DNA of 12,434 nucleotides from the NCBI GenBank assembly GCA_013138655.1, contig WTCI01000243.1:1-12434 (forward strand). Reading direction: 5' to 3'. Origin of the DNA: Desulfuromonadaceae bacterium. Its GTDB lineage: Bacteria; Desulfobacterota; Desulfuromonadia; Desulfuromonadales; Geopsychrobacteraceae. The translations under genes and the position numbers were made by a program. Within the stretch, counting starts at the first letter, position 1, and each line of letters starts with the position of its first letter. The notes beneath the pieces were generated by a model. The model did not search any database and was not told where the DNA came from. It saw only the letters and a program-made list of their open reading frames with translations. Below, piece by piece: positions 6,745 through 12,434 of the stretch.

Positions 6745-7596
6745 ATGCGCACCTACCACGACTGTTTGCCCTGCTTTATGAAACAGACCCTCAGCGTGCT
6801 GGAGATGGTCGATAGCGACGATACCACCCGCGAAAACACTCTGCGTTCTGTTCTACGACAGATGAGCACCATCGACTTGCACCGGTCTCCCCCTGCAATG
6901 GCGCGGGAGATACACCGCCTCATCAGGGAAACCTGCGACAACCCAGATCCATTTTACAACGAAAAACAGCGCTACCAAAAACTGGCCATCCGACTGCTGC
7001 CACAGATTGAGCAAGACGTACTACTGGCCGCCGACCCCCTGCGTGCCGCTGTGCAAATGGCTATCGCAGGCAACAGCATCGACCACGGCGTCTACCATGA
7101 CATGACGGAACCCCAAGCCCTGGCCGCCATTGAACAGGGGTTGCAGACCCCGCTGCAGGGCAATGTGGAAGAGTTTGCCGAGGCCATTGCGGGAGCACAA
7201 ACAATTTTATACCTGGGAGATAATGCCGGTGAAATCGTGCTGGATAAACTTCTGCTCAAGCAGTTACCAATGGAAAAAACCACCTTTGTGGTACGCGGCG
7301 GCCCCATTTTGAATGACGCTCTGTGGGCCGATGCCGAACAAGCTGGAATCACCGAACTGGTCCACGTCATCGACAACGGAGACGACACCCCCGGCACCTT
7401 GCTCGAACATTGTAGCGCCAAGTTCCTGGAGATGTTCAGACGGGCTGATCTGATTATCGCCAAAGGGCAGGGAAACTATGAAACCCTCAGCGAGGTGCCG
7501 GGCAATATCTTCTTTTTACTCAAAGCCAAATGCCCGGTGATCGCACGTCACATTGGCTGCGAACTGGGCAGCGCGCTGTTGTTTCGGCGCCCATAA
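6745..7596 (+). CDS. DUF89 / ARMT1-like metal-dependent phosphatase (damage-control type)
   Basis: A 283-aa protein of the DUF89 family, subfamily with an N-terminal CxxC: Cys7 and Cys10 in HDCLPCF. Family hallmarks are all visible: AGNSID (about 108-113), LGDNAGEIVLDKLL with the metal-binding pair Asp159-Asn160, VVRGGPILNDA (about 182-192) and IIAKGQGNYE (about 237-246). DUF89 proteins are divalent-metal (Mn/Ni/Co)-dependent phosphatases that are thought to remove damaged or surplus phosphometabolites such as sugar phosphates or oxidised phosphopantetheine. The true substrate of this bacterial subfamily is less certain. No key motif is missing and the length is normal. The Shine-Dalgarno (CGGAA) is weak and the 103-nt gap upstream has only short, weak hairpins. 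The thioesterase gene starts 80 nt downstream, so co-transcription is plausible. Confidence 0.85.
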   Translation: MRTYHDCLPCFMKQTLSVLEMVDSDDTTRENTLRSVLRQMSTIDLHRSPPAMAREIHRLIRETCDNPDPFYNEKQRYQKLAIRLLPQIEQDVLLAADPLRAAVQMAIAGNSIDHGVYHDMTEPQALAAIEQGLQTPLQGNVEEFAEAIAGAQTILYLGDNAGEIVLDKLLLKQLPMEKTTFVVRGGPILNDALWADAEQAGITELVHVIDNGDDTPGTLLEHCSAKFLEMFRRADLIIAKGQGNYETLSEVPGNIFFLLKAKCPVIARHIGCELGSALLFRRP

Positions 7597-7676
7597 AAGC
7601 GAGCACGTGGTCAGCTCCTGCAACACAACAAATCTGTGCAACCTATACGGAAATTTTAAAAGTGGGGGGAAAAGTC

Positions 7677-8180
7677 ATGAATCATAAAATCAAAAACCAG
7701 CAGAATATCTCTAAGCACTGCATGGTCTGCGGTATCGAGAATCCCTACGGTCTGAAGACCCGTTTCTACGAAACCGAGGAGAATGAAGTCATTGCCCTGT
7801 TTTCTCCACAGGACGTTCATCAAAGCTACCCGGACATTGCCCACGGTGGCGTCACGGCGGCGATTCTGGATGAGACCATCGGCCGGGCGATCATGGCGTT
7901 TTATGATCAGAACACGTTCGGGATCACCATTGAATTGAATGTCAAGTACAAGAAACCCGTTCCTCTAGGAGTGGAACTCAAGGCGGTCGGTCGTATCACC
8001 AAAGACAGCGGACGGATCTTCGCCGGCACGGGTGAACTCTATCTTCCGAACGGTGAACTGGCAGCAACGGCGGAGGGGAAATACCTGAAACGGAATCTTG
8101 AGCAAATTACCGATACAGAGTTCATCAATAATGAATGGTTTCCCCCGGTCGAAGACTTACCGGATGGGATAGAGCTGTAA
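7677..8180 (+). CDS. PaaI/YdiI-like hotdog-fold acyl-CoA thioesterase
   Basis: A 167-aa protein of the 4HBT/PaaI hotdog superfamily. The N-terminus carries KHCMVCGIENPYGLKTRFY, with Cys15 and Cys18; this CxxCG-N-P-G-L start is typical of a bacterial hotdog subgroup. The hotdog helix is AHGGVTAAILDETIGRA (residues ~55-71): His56-Gly57-Gly58 bind the CoA thioester and Asp65/Glu66 are the likely catalytic acids. The strand TIELNVKYKKPVPLG follows, as in PaaI-type enzymes. It probably hydrolyses an acyl- or aryl-CoA; the acyl group cannot be told from sequence. An in-frame upstream start near 7530 would overlap the DUF89 gene; the ATG at 7677 follows a GGGGGGA stretch 7 nt upstream and begins a normal-length protein. 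It is followed by a bidirectional terminator. Confidence 0.86.
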   Translation: MNHKIKNQQNISKHCMVCGIENPYGLKTRFYETEENEVIALFSPQDVHQSYPDIAHGGVTAAILDETIGRAIMAFYDQNTFGITIELNVKYKKPVPLGVELKAVGRITKDSGRIFAGTGELYLPNGELAATAEGKYLKRNLEQITDTEFINNEWFPPVEDLPDGIEL

Positions 8181-8204
8181 AACTTCAGGGAACTTCATTT
8201 ATAT

Positions 8205-8245
8205 AAAAGAAAGATCCGGCCACCATTACAGCAACCGGATCTTTT
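8205..8245. terminator. Bidirectional terminator between convergent thioesterase and chemoreceptor genes
   Basis: A perfect 10-bp stem AAAGATCCGG (8210-8219) with CCGGATCTTT (8235-8244) and a 15-nt loop. It is followed by T residues on the + strand and preceded by an A-rich run (AAAAGAAA) that gives a U-tract on the minus strand. It therefore can serve both converging genes. Confidence 0.82.
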
Positions 8246-8267
8246 AGCTCATTCTCTGGTTTGCTTC

Positions 8268-10073
8268 TCAGAATTTACCGAAATCGGTATCATCCAGGGC
8301 AATGACCTTCCGGGGACTTTTCTGTGCAGGCTGCCCCCAGTTGTTATCCGGTTGGCTTTTGACCACTGGACGGGGTTGCGGCTGATAATTCACCTGTTGT
8401 TGAGGTTGCCCCTTAAGCTGAAAACGTTTGAGCATATTCAGGAGTTCGGCAGCCTGACTGGACAGTTCTTCGGCTGCGGCTGCACCTTCTTCGGCGGTGG
8501 CGGTGCTCTGCTGGATCACCTTATCGATCTGTCCCAATCCTTCATTGATCTGTGAAATCCCTTCGGCCTGCTCATTGGAAGCTGCGGCAATCTCTTCGGC
8601 CAAGTCAGAGACCTTGGAAACTCCCCCGAAGATATCTTCCAGTGATTCGGCAGTCTGGCTGGCGATCTCGGCACCGTTTTTGGTTTTCTGAACTGAACCT
8701 TCAATCAGTTCAGCAGTCTCAGACGCAGCCTTGGCACTGCGAGCAGCCAGGTTACGGACTTCCTCGGCAACCACGGCAAAGCCTTTCCCATGTTGTCCTG
8801 CGCGGGCAGCTTCCACGGCAGCATTCAGTGCCAGAAGGTTGGTCTGGAAGGCAATTTCATCAATCACTTTGATAATCCTGTTGATGTTCTGTCCCGCTTC
8901 ACTGATGTCCGCCATGGCAGAAACCATCTGTTCCATTTTGGCTTTTCCTTCTTCAGTTGCCTGCTTGGCTTCACTGGAGAGCAGGTTAACCTGATGGGCA
9001 TTTTCAGCGTTCAGCTTGGTCTGGCCGGACATTTCATCGAGGGAACTGGAAATTTCCTCCAGAGATGCGGCCGATTCTGTTGCTCCCTGGGAGAGAGACT
9101 GGGAAAAATCGCTCACATTGACACTACCGGAAGAAATCTGTTGTCCGGTGGTCTGAATAGCTCCCATAACCTTGTTCAGATCCGCTTCAAGTTTATTTAA
9201 TGCCCCACGCACCTCGTCCTGGCTGTCACGCGGCAGAATATGCAGATTCAGATTTCCATTGGACAGCTTTTGGAGAGCGTCAATCACCTCATTCTGCAGG
9301 CTGTCGGCAAATCGATCCATGGTCTGAGCCATACGCCCAACCTCATCAGACTGATTCATGTTCAGACGCTCTGACAGGTGCCCTTTTTCCAATTCTCCAA
9401 GCATATCAACTGTTTTTTGGATGGGCCGGGAGATGGAACGAGCGAGGAAAAAAATCAGTACTGATGTAAAGAGAATGGCAGCCAGCAGAATCCCCAGGAT
9501 TTTATAGAAAACCCTGTTGACTTCAGCTTGCAAATTGTCAGCATAGACACCGCTACCGACGATCCAGTTCCAGGTTGGGTGCTTCTTGACATAGGACAGC
9601 TTTGGTTGTGGTTTCTCCTTACCAGGTTTAGGCCACTGGTAGTTGACAAATCCGGCACCATTTTTCTCAGCGACCTTGACCATTTCGACAAACAGGTGCA
9701 ATCCATCCGGATCTTTTGACCCGGACAGGTCCTTGCCGTCGAGGGCCGGTTTAATCGGGTGCATGATCATTTTAGGCTGGGTATCGTTAATCCAGAAGTA
9801 AATCTTACCTCCTTCGTAGCGCAAGTCTTTGATGGTGTTTTTGGCGAGAGTTTGTGCCTCTTCAACGGTCATTCCATTATCGACCATTTTGCTGAAATGG
9901 TCGATAACGCCCCATGCTGTATCGACAGATGCGGCAAGTTTTTTTTCAGCCGCAATATACACTTGACCTTTGTAGCCGGTGTATATCCAGAGCAAACTGA
10001 TAGAAAAAATGAGTAGCAACAGAATGGCGACCAAATAGATTTTTTTGCCAATACTGAGATTGCTGAGACGCAT
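8268..10073 (-). CDS. Methyl-accepting chemotaxis protein with single-Cache sensor
   Basis: A 601-aa transmembrane chemoreceptor. TM1 spans ~12-32. The periplasmic single Cache (sCache_2) domain covers ~35-185, with GGKIYFWINDTQPKMIMHP and HPTWNWIVGSGVYADN as its hallmarks. TM2 is ~190-211 and HAMP ~212-265. A second HAMP-like unit (NGNLNLHILPRDSQDEVRGAL, ~272-293) follows. The cytoplasmic coiled-coil has the conserved tip IDEIAFQTNLLALNAAVEAA and GKGFAVVAEEVRNLA (~405-445). A Gln/Pro-rich linker leads to the C-terminal DDTDFGKF, resembling tails of geobacterial receptors; no classical NWETF pentapeptide is present. It would sense a small molecule, possibly a carboxylate, and signal through CheW/CheA; no che genes are in the window. 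The start at 10073 is set by AAGGAG 7 nt upstream; a longer frame back to 10175 adds 34 residues without a ribosome site. Confidence 0.92.
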   Translation of the reverse strand: MRLSNLSIGKKIYLVAILLLLIFSISLLWIYTGYKGQVYIAAEKKLAASVDTAWGVIDHFSKMVDNGMTVEEAQTLAKNTIKDLRYEGGKIYFWINDTQPKMIMHPIKPALDGKDLSGSKDPDGLHLFVEMVKVAEKNGAGFVNYQWPKPGKEKPQPKLSYVKKHPTWNWIVGSGVYADNLQAEVNRVFYKILGILLAAILFTSVLIFFLARSISRPIQKTVDMLGELEKGHLSERLNMNQSDEVGRMAQTMDRFADSLQNEVIDALQKLSNGNLNLHILPRDSQDEVRGALNKLEADLNKVMGAIQTTGQQISSGSVNVSDFSQSLSQGATESAASLEEISSSLDEMSGQTKLNAENAHQVNLLSSEAKQATEEGKAKMEQMVSAMADISEAGQNINRIIKVIDEIAFQTNLLALNAAVEAARAGQHGKGFAVVAEEVRNLAARSAKAASETAELIEGSVQKTKNGAEIASQTAESLEDIFGGVSKVSDLAEEIAAASNEQAEGISQINEGLGQIDKVIQQSTATAEEGAAAAEELSSQAAELLNMLKRFQLKGQPQQQVNYQPQPRPVVKSQPDNNWGQPAQKSPRKVIALDDTDFGKF

Positions 10074-10080
10074 GCAGATG

Positions 10081-10086
10081 CTCCTT
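10081..10086 (-). promoter_or_regulatory. Ribosome binding site that fixes the chemoreceptor start
   Basis: Read on the minus strand this is AAGGAG, 7 nt ahead of the ATG at 10073. It overrules the longer open frame that begins at 10175. Confidence 0.85.
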
Positions 10087-10189
10087 AACTGATTTTTTAA
10101 GTGAATTAAGTTGGTTATCTCCGGAATCATTCCTGTGTGAGAAACGATGTCAGGAGTGGACTCTCGGTACCACAAGTGATATATGGCAA

Positions 10190-10218
10190 TTTTTAGATTA
10201 ATTGAAACTTATTGTCAA
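10190..10218 (-). promoter_or_regulatory. Candidate sigma-70-type promoter for the chemoreceptor gene
   Basis: On the minus strand: a consensus TTGACA (10218-10213), a 17-nt spacer and TAAAAA (10195-10190, 4 of 6 matches to TATAAT). It would give a ~110-nt leader. I saw no flagellar sigma-28 or sigma-54 promoter match in the same region. Confidence 0.42.
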
Positions 10219-10439
10219 TAGATAATTCGATTTTAATTAATGTAAAAAAAGATAAAAAAAGAGCCTTTACGCAACCGAACATTAACCTTCGACTATAAAA
10301 TTTCCGTAAACTTCACGACATTTTCTGCACATATCAAAATAATATATTCCAAATATATGTATTTTAGAATATAGTGTCCGTAATCGGCCATCATACGCTC
10401 AGGAAACCATGGATATGCTGCAAACAATCAGAGAAAAAC
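10219..10439. other. AT-rich divergent intergenic DNA with no recognised gene
   Basis: Part of the 491-nt gap between the chemoreceptor and the Lpd-like gene. It is strongly AT-rich with A-runs (around 10243-10260) and an imperfect AT-rich hairpin formed by TATATTC and GAATATA (around 10350-10375). I see no RNA gene or riboswitch fold in it. The base composition is typical of promoter DNA that binds nucleoid proteins, which is inference only. Confidence 0.5.
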
Positions 10440-10467
10440 TTGAGTTCACATGTTCAGCAATTATAGT
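10440..10467 (+). promoter_or_regulatory. Candidate sigma-70-type promoter for the Lpd-like gene
   Basis: TTGAGT (10440-10445), a 16-nt spacer and TATAGT (10462-10467, 5 of 6 matches). Transcription would start near 10474 and leave a leader of ~90 nt before the ATG at 10565. Confidence 0.42.
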
Positions 10468-10564
10468 ATGATTTACGTTCCTCATGAGAAAAAAAACTTG
10501 CTGATAATTTAATAATTCTCGGCTCCTCTGTCTCTATCATCACTCAAAAAAGGGAACCCACAAA

Positions 10565-11983
10565 ATGGACAAACAATACGACATGATTGTCATTGGGCTT
10601 GGCCCGGCCGGTATGGCATTGTCGGTCATTGGCACAGCAATGGGACTGAATGTACTGGGCATCGAAAAGGATAAACTTGGCGGTGAATGCCTGAATACCG
10701 GTTGCATCCCGAGTAAGGCCCTGCTGAAAATCGCCTCGGTCCGCAAAACCGTTGCTGAACTCGACAAATATGCCCTGGAAAAAACCGATCTTCCCCTGCC
10801 CCAAAAGCCGTTCGAGCATGTTCAGAACCATTTGAAATATATCAACGAGGTAAAAACCGCCTCCATGCTCGACAAGGTGGAGGTCATCATTGACAAAAAC
10901 GGCGCAGCTTTTGTCGATTCGAAAACCGTTCAGGTGGGCGGCAAGAATTACACTGCCAGGCAAATCTACATCACCACAGGAACCAAACCCTTCATTCCGC
11001 CGATTCCCGGAATCAAAGGGGTTGAATCCCTGACCAACGAGAATCTCTTTTTTCTGGAAGATGTCCCGGAATCACTGTTCATCATTGGCGGTGGCGCCAT
11101 CGGCTGTGAAATGGCCCAGGCCTTTGTCCGTCTCGGCAGCAAGGTCGTGCTGGCCCACATGGATCCTCACCTGCTACCGATGGCCGACCTGGAAGCGGCT
11201 CAGATTCTGGAAGAGCAGCTCACCAAAGAGGGTGTTGAAGTGCATAATGCCACCAGCATCCAGAGTGTCAAAAACGCCGACGGAAAAATCGTTCTGGAAA
11301 CCGACAAGGGAGAATTCAGCTGCGACAAACTGCTGGTGGCCGCGGGAAGAAAACCTTCCCTGAATGGCTTGGGTCTCGACAAGGCCGGAATCAACTACGA
11401 CAATAAAGGGATTAGTGCTGATGACTATGGCCGCACCAATGTACCCAACATCTGGGCGGTCGGTGACTGTAACGGCAAAGCTCTGCTCAGCCATGCCGCC
11501 ATGCACCAGGGGATGCTCTCGCTGATGAGTTCGGTGATGCCTTTTATGCGTCGCCTGAAATTCAAATATAACAGCTACCAAGTGCCCTGGTCGGTCTTTA
11601 CTGATCCCGAAGTGGCCCAGGTCGGCAAGACCGAACAACAGCTGCAACAAGAGGGGATCAAGTACGAAGCGGTTAAAGCCAGCTATGCCGATTACGGCCG
11701 CACCATCACCGATGGCAAAACCACCGGCTTCGTCAAGGTCCTGGCCAGCCCCTTCGGTAAAATCTATGGCGTGACTGCGGTGGGTGAAGCCGCCGGCGAA
11801 ATCATCCACGAATATATTCTCGCCATGCACAAGAGAATCCGCCTGCATGACATCATGCTGATGCAGCACTCCTTCCCGACGGTTGCCTTGCTGAACAAAC
11901 GGGTTGCGGAGATCTGGATGATGAAAAAGATGAAGAATCCAATGCTGCAAAAAATTATCTGTTTCATGTTCAGACGTTTCTGA
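10565..11983 (+). CDS. Lpd/MerA-like FAD-dependent disulfide reductase lacking the C-terminal His-Glu dyad
   Basis: A 472-aa class I pyridine nucleotide-disulfide oxidoreductase. IGLGPAG (10-16) binds FAD; GGECLNTGCIPSKALL supplies the redox pair Cys42/Cys47; FIIGGGAIGCEMA (172-184) is the NAD(P) fold; NIWAVGDCNG (295-304) is the second FAD motif; the rest is the dimer interface domain. In dihydrolipoamide dehydrogenase the C-terminus reads HPTxxE, whose His and Glu form the acid-base pair for the partner subunit's disulfide. Here the segment is HSFPTVALL, with Phe437 in the His position and Leu442 in the Glu position. The residue that usually contacts NAD ribose (Glu in Lpd) is His198 in VVLAHMDPH. 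No mercuric-reductase metal-binding domain or terminal Cys pair is present, and no 2-oxoacid dehydrogenase genes are nearby. It is therefore probably not the canonical Lpd; the substrate is unknown. The tail (KIICFMFRRF) is hydrophobic and basic. An AGGGAA ribosome site lies 8-9 nt before the ATG. Confidence 0.82.
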   Translation: MDKQYDMIVIGLGPAGMALSVIGTAMGLNVLGIEKDKLGGECLNTGCIPSKALLKIASVRKTVAELDKYALEKTDLPLPQKPFEHVQNHLKYINEVKTASMLDKVEVIIDKNGAAFVDSKTVQVGGKNYTARQIYITTGTKPFIPPIPGIKGVESLTNENLFFLEDVPESLFIIGGGAIGCEMAQAFVRLGSKVVLAHMDPHLLPMADLEAAQILEEQLTKEGVEVHNATSIQSVKNADGKIVLETDKGEFSCDKLLVAAGRKPSLNGLGLDKAGINYDNKGISADDYGRTNVPNIWAVGDCNGKALLSHAAMHQGMLSLMSSVMPFMRRLKFKYNSYQVPWSVFTDPEVAQVGKTEQQLQQEGIKYEAVKASYADYGRTITDGKTTGFVKVLASPFGKIYGVTAVGEAAGEIIHEYILAMHKRIRLHDIMLMQHSFPTVALLNKRVAEIWMMKKMKNPMLQKIICFMFRRF

Positions 11984-12005
11984 TCCACTCAGACTGACGA
12001 TAAAT

Positions 12006-12040
12006 GCCGTGCCTTCAGCAATACATCCCGGAGGCACGGC
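12006..12040 (+). terminator. Hairpin after the Lpd-like gene, possible terminator
   Basis: A perfect 9-bp GC-rich stem, GCCGTGCCT (12006-12014) with AGGCACGGC (12032-12040), and a 17-nt loop, 22 nt past the stop codon. No T-tract follows (C-rich instead), so it may be a weak or factor-dependent terminator or an mRNA 3'-end stabiliser. Confidence 0.5.
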
Positions 12041-12135
12041 CCCCCTCCTGCTTGCTCTTCAGACAATCCATTGACTCCCCTCAACATCCTCAAGGGAAAT
12101 ATGATAAAATCGGACGTATTTTTAGTTCGATTTAC

Positions 12136-12300
12136 GTAACTATTCAGCATTGTCAGATCAGGAGAAAAAACACCTGTCATCCCTTAAGTGCTGCTATCGG
12201 GGATCCAGTCTTTCTGCCTTCTGAAATCTGGATTCCGGCTAAAATCCTGCCGGAATGACTGGCCGGAATGACTGTCTTTTATGCTGTGCTGAATAGTTAC
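12136..12300. repeat. 165-bp repeat element with 14-bp terminal inverted repeats
   Basis: The element is bounded by a perfect inverted repeat, GTAACTATTCAGCA (12136-12149) and TGCTGAATAGTTAC (12287-12300). The interior has no gene but contains the pattern GGGATCCAG ... TCTGGATTCCGGC ... GCCGGAATGACTG, which resembles the dispersed 'ctggattccgg/ccggaatgac' intergenic repeats of many proteobacteria. GCCGGAATGACTG is tandemly duplicated (12249-12261 and 12262-12274). The size, terminal repeats and lack of coding potential suit a MITE- or REP-like non-autonomous element. No clear target-site duplication was seen. It sits directly upstream of the ZIP gene and may contribute to its leader or promoter. 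Confidence 0.7.
12249..12274. repeat. Tandem 13-bp direct repeat
   Basis: Two adjacent perfect copies of GCCGGAATGACTG inside the 165-bp element. Probably a slippage or nested-repeat event. Confidence 0.85.
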
Positions 12301-12332
12301 CGACTTACAAGTGTACAATTCCCAAAACCACT

Positions 12333-12337
12333 GGAGG
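12333..12337 (+). promoter_or_regulatory. Ribosome binding site of the ZIP transporter gene
   Basis: GGAGG, 7 nt ahead of the ATG at 12345; an ideal spacing that supports this start for the partial gene. Confidence 0.8.
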
Positions 12338-12344
12338 CCAATAA

Positions 12345-12434
12345 ATGCTTGATTTTATTCAACAGTTCAATCCAGTCACCCAGGCATTTCTGGCAACTCT
12401 TTTCACTTGGGGGCTGACCGGTGCCGGAGCCGCC
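12345..12434 (+). CDS. ZIP-family (GufA-like) metal transporter, N-terminal 30 codons (3' truncated by window edge)
   Basis: The gene begins at the ATG at 12345 and runs off the window. The 30 visible residues start MLDFIQQFNPVTQAFLATLF and continue TWGLTGAGAA, which is the typical first transmembrane helix of GufA-like ZIP proteins (pattern NPVxQAxLATLFTWGxTAxGAA). ZIP proteins import Zn2+ or other divalent metals across the inner membrane. Only the first helix is present, so metal-binding residues cannot be checked and the family call rests on this motif alone. A candidate -10 TACAAT lies at 12314-12319 but has no good -35 partner. The repeat element ends 44 nt upstream. Confidence 0.68.
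   Translation, partial: MLDFIQQFNPVTQAFLATLFTWGLTGAGAA

Noticed and set aside
10409..10471. 20-codon ORF (MDMLQTIREKLEFTCSAIIV) ahead of the Lpd-like gene
   Set aside because: It has only a short AGGA ribosome site and overlaps the best promoter candidate for the downstream gene; I see no reason to call it a gene.
10074..10564. Looked for a cyclic-di-GMP (GEMM) riboswitch or flagellar sigma-28 / sigma-54 promoter
   Set aside because: No conserved riboswitch core and no adequate match to either promoter class was found; only sigma-70-like boxes are reported.
10565..11983. Calling this gene lpdA (E3 of a 2-oxoacid dehydrogenase complex)
   Set aside because: The His-Glu dyad is missing and no E1/E2 genes are adjacent, so the symbol is withheld.
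11174..12037. 287-codon open frame on the minus strand across the Lpd-like gene
   Set aside because: It is antisense to a gene with all motifs of its family; the peptide has no recognisable domain and reflects codon bias of the sense gene.

Overview
The window looks like a chromosomal segment of a Gram-negative, probably Desulfuromonadota-type bacterium (Geobacter/Pelobacter/Desulfuromonas relatives). This rests on the gene mix: an AsmA/YdbH-type envelope protein, a HDOD-GAF protein, a sensor chemoreceptor ending in DFGKF, a GufA-like ZIP transporter and stand-alone flavin disulfide reductases. Outer-membrane biogenesis genes show that the cell is diderm. The taxonomic guess is inference; no rRNA or tRNA is present.

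Layout, left to right. (1) Positions 1-1977 hold the 3' end of a YdbH-like intermembrane protein, followed 43 nt later by a lipoprotein. The lipoprotein joins a YnbE-like N-terminus to a YdbL (DUF1318) domain, so the three-gene ydbH-ynbE-ydbL lipid-bridge operon of E. coli appears here as two genes. (2) Positions 2129-4620 hold a CoA-disulfide-reductase/NADH-oxidase-like flavoprotein and a low-GC DUF900-like alpha/beta hydrolase. The pair is bracketed by a 32-bp direct repeat (2083-2114 and 4661-4692, one mismatch) and closed by a strong rho-independent terminator. (3) Positions 4731-5090 are non-coding and hold a 14-bp palindrome and a nested inverted-repeat element. (4) Positions 5091-8180, all on the + strand, encode a HDOD-GAF signalling protein, a DUF89 metal-dependent (damage-control type) phosphatase and a hotdog thioesterase. 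(5) A bidirectional terminator at 8210-8245 separates these from a convergent methyl-accepting chemotaxis protein on the minus strand (10073-8268). (6) An AT-rich divergent intergenic region (10074-10564) has plausible promoters for both sides. It is followed by a Lpd/MerA-like flavoprotein that keeps the CxxxxC redox pair but lacks the C-terminal His-Glu dyad. (7) Positions 11984-12344 are non-coding and carry a hairpin plus a ~165-bp repeat element with perfect 14-bp terminal inverted repeats. The window ends in the first 30 codons of a ZIP-family metal transporter.

Most genes are ordinary accessory or housekeeping genes. No defence system, CRISPR array, prophage or complete insertion sequence is visible. 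The points most worth following are the YnbE-YdbL fusion, the direct-repeat-bounded two-gene cassette, the dyad-less disulfide reductase, and two different inverted-repeat elements that share the same 12-nt end sequence.
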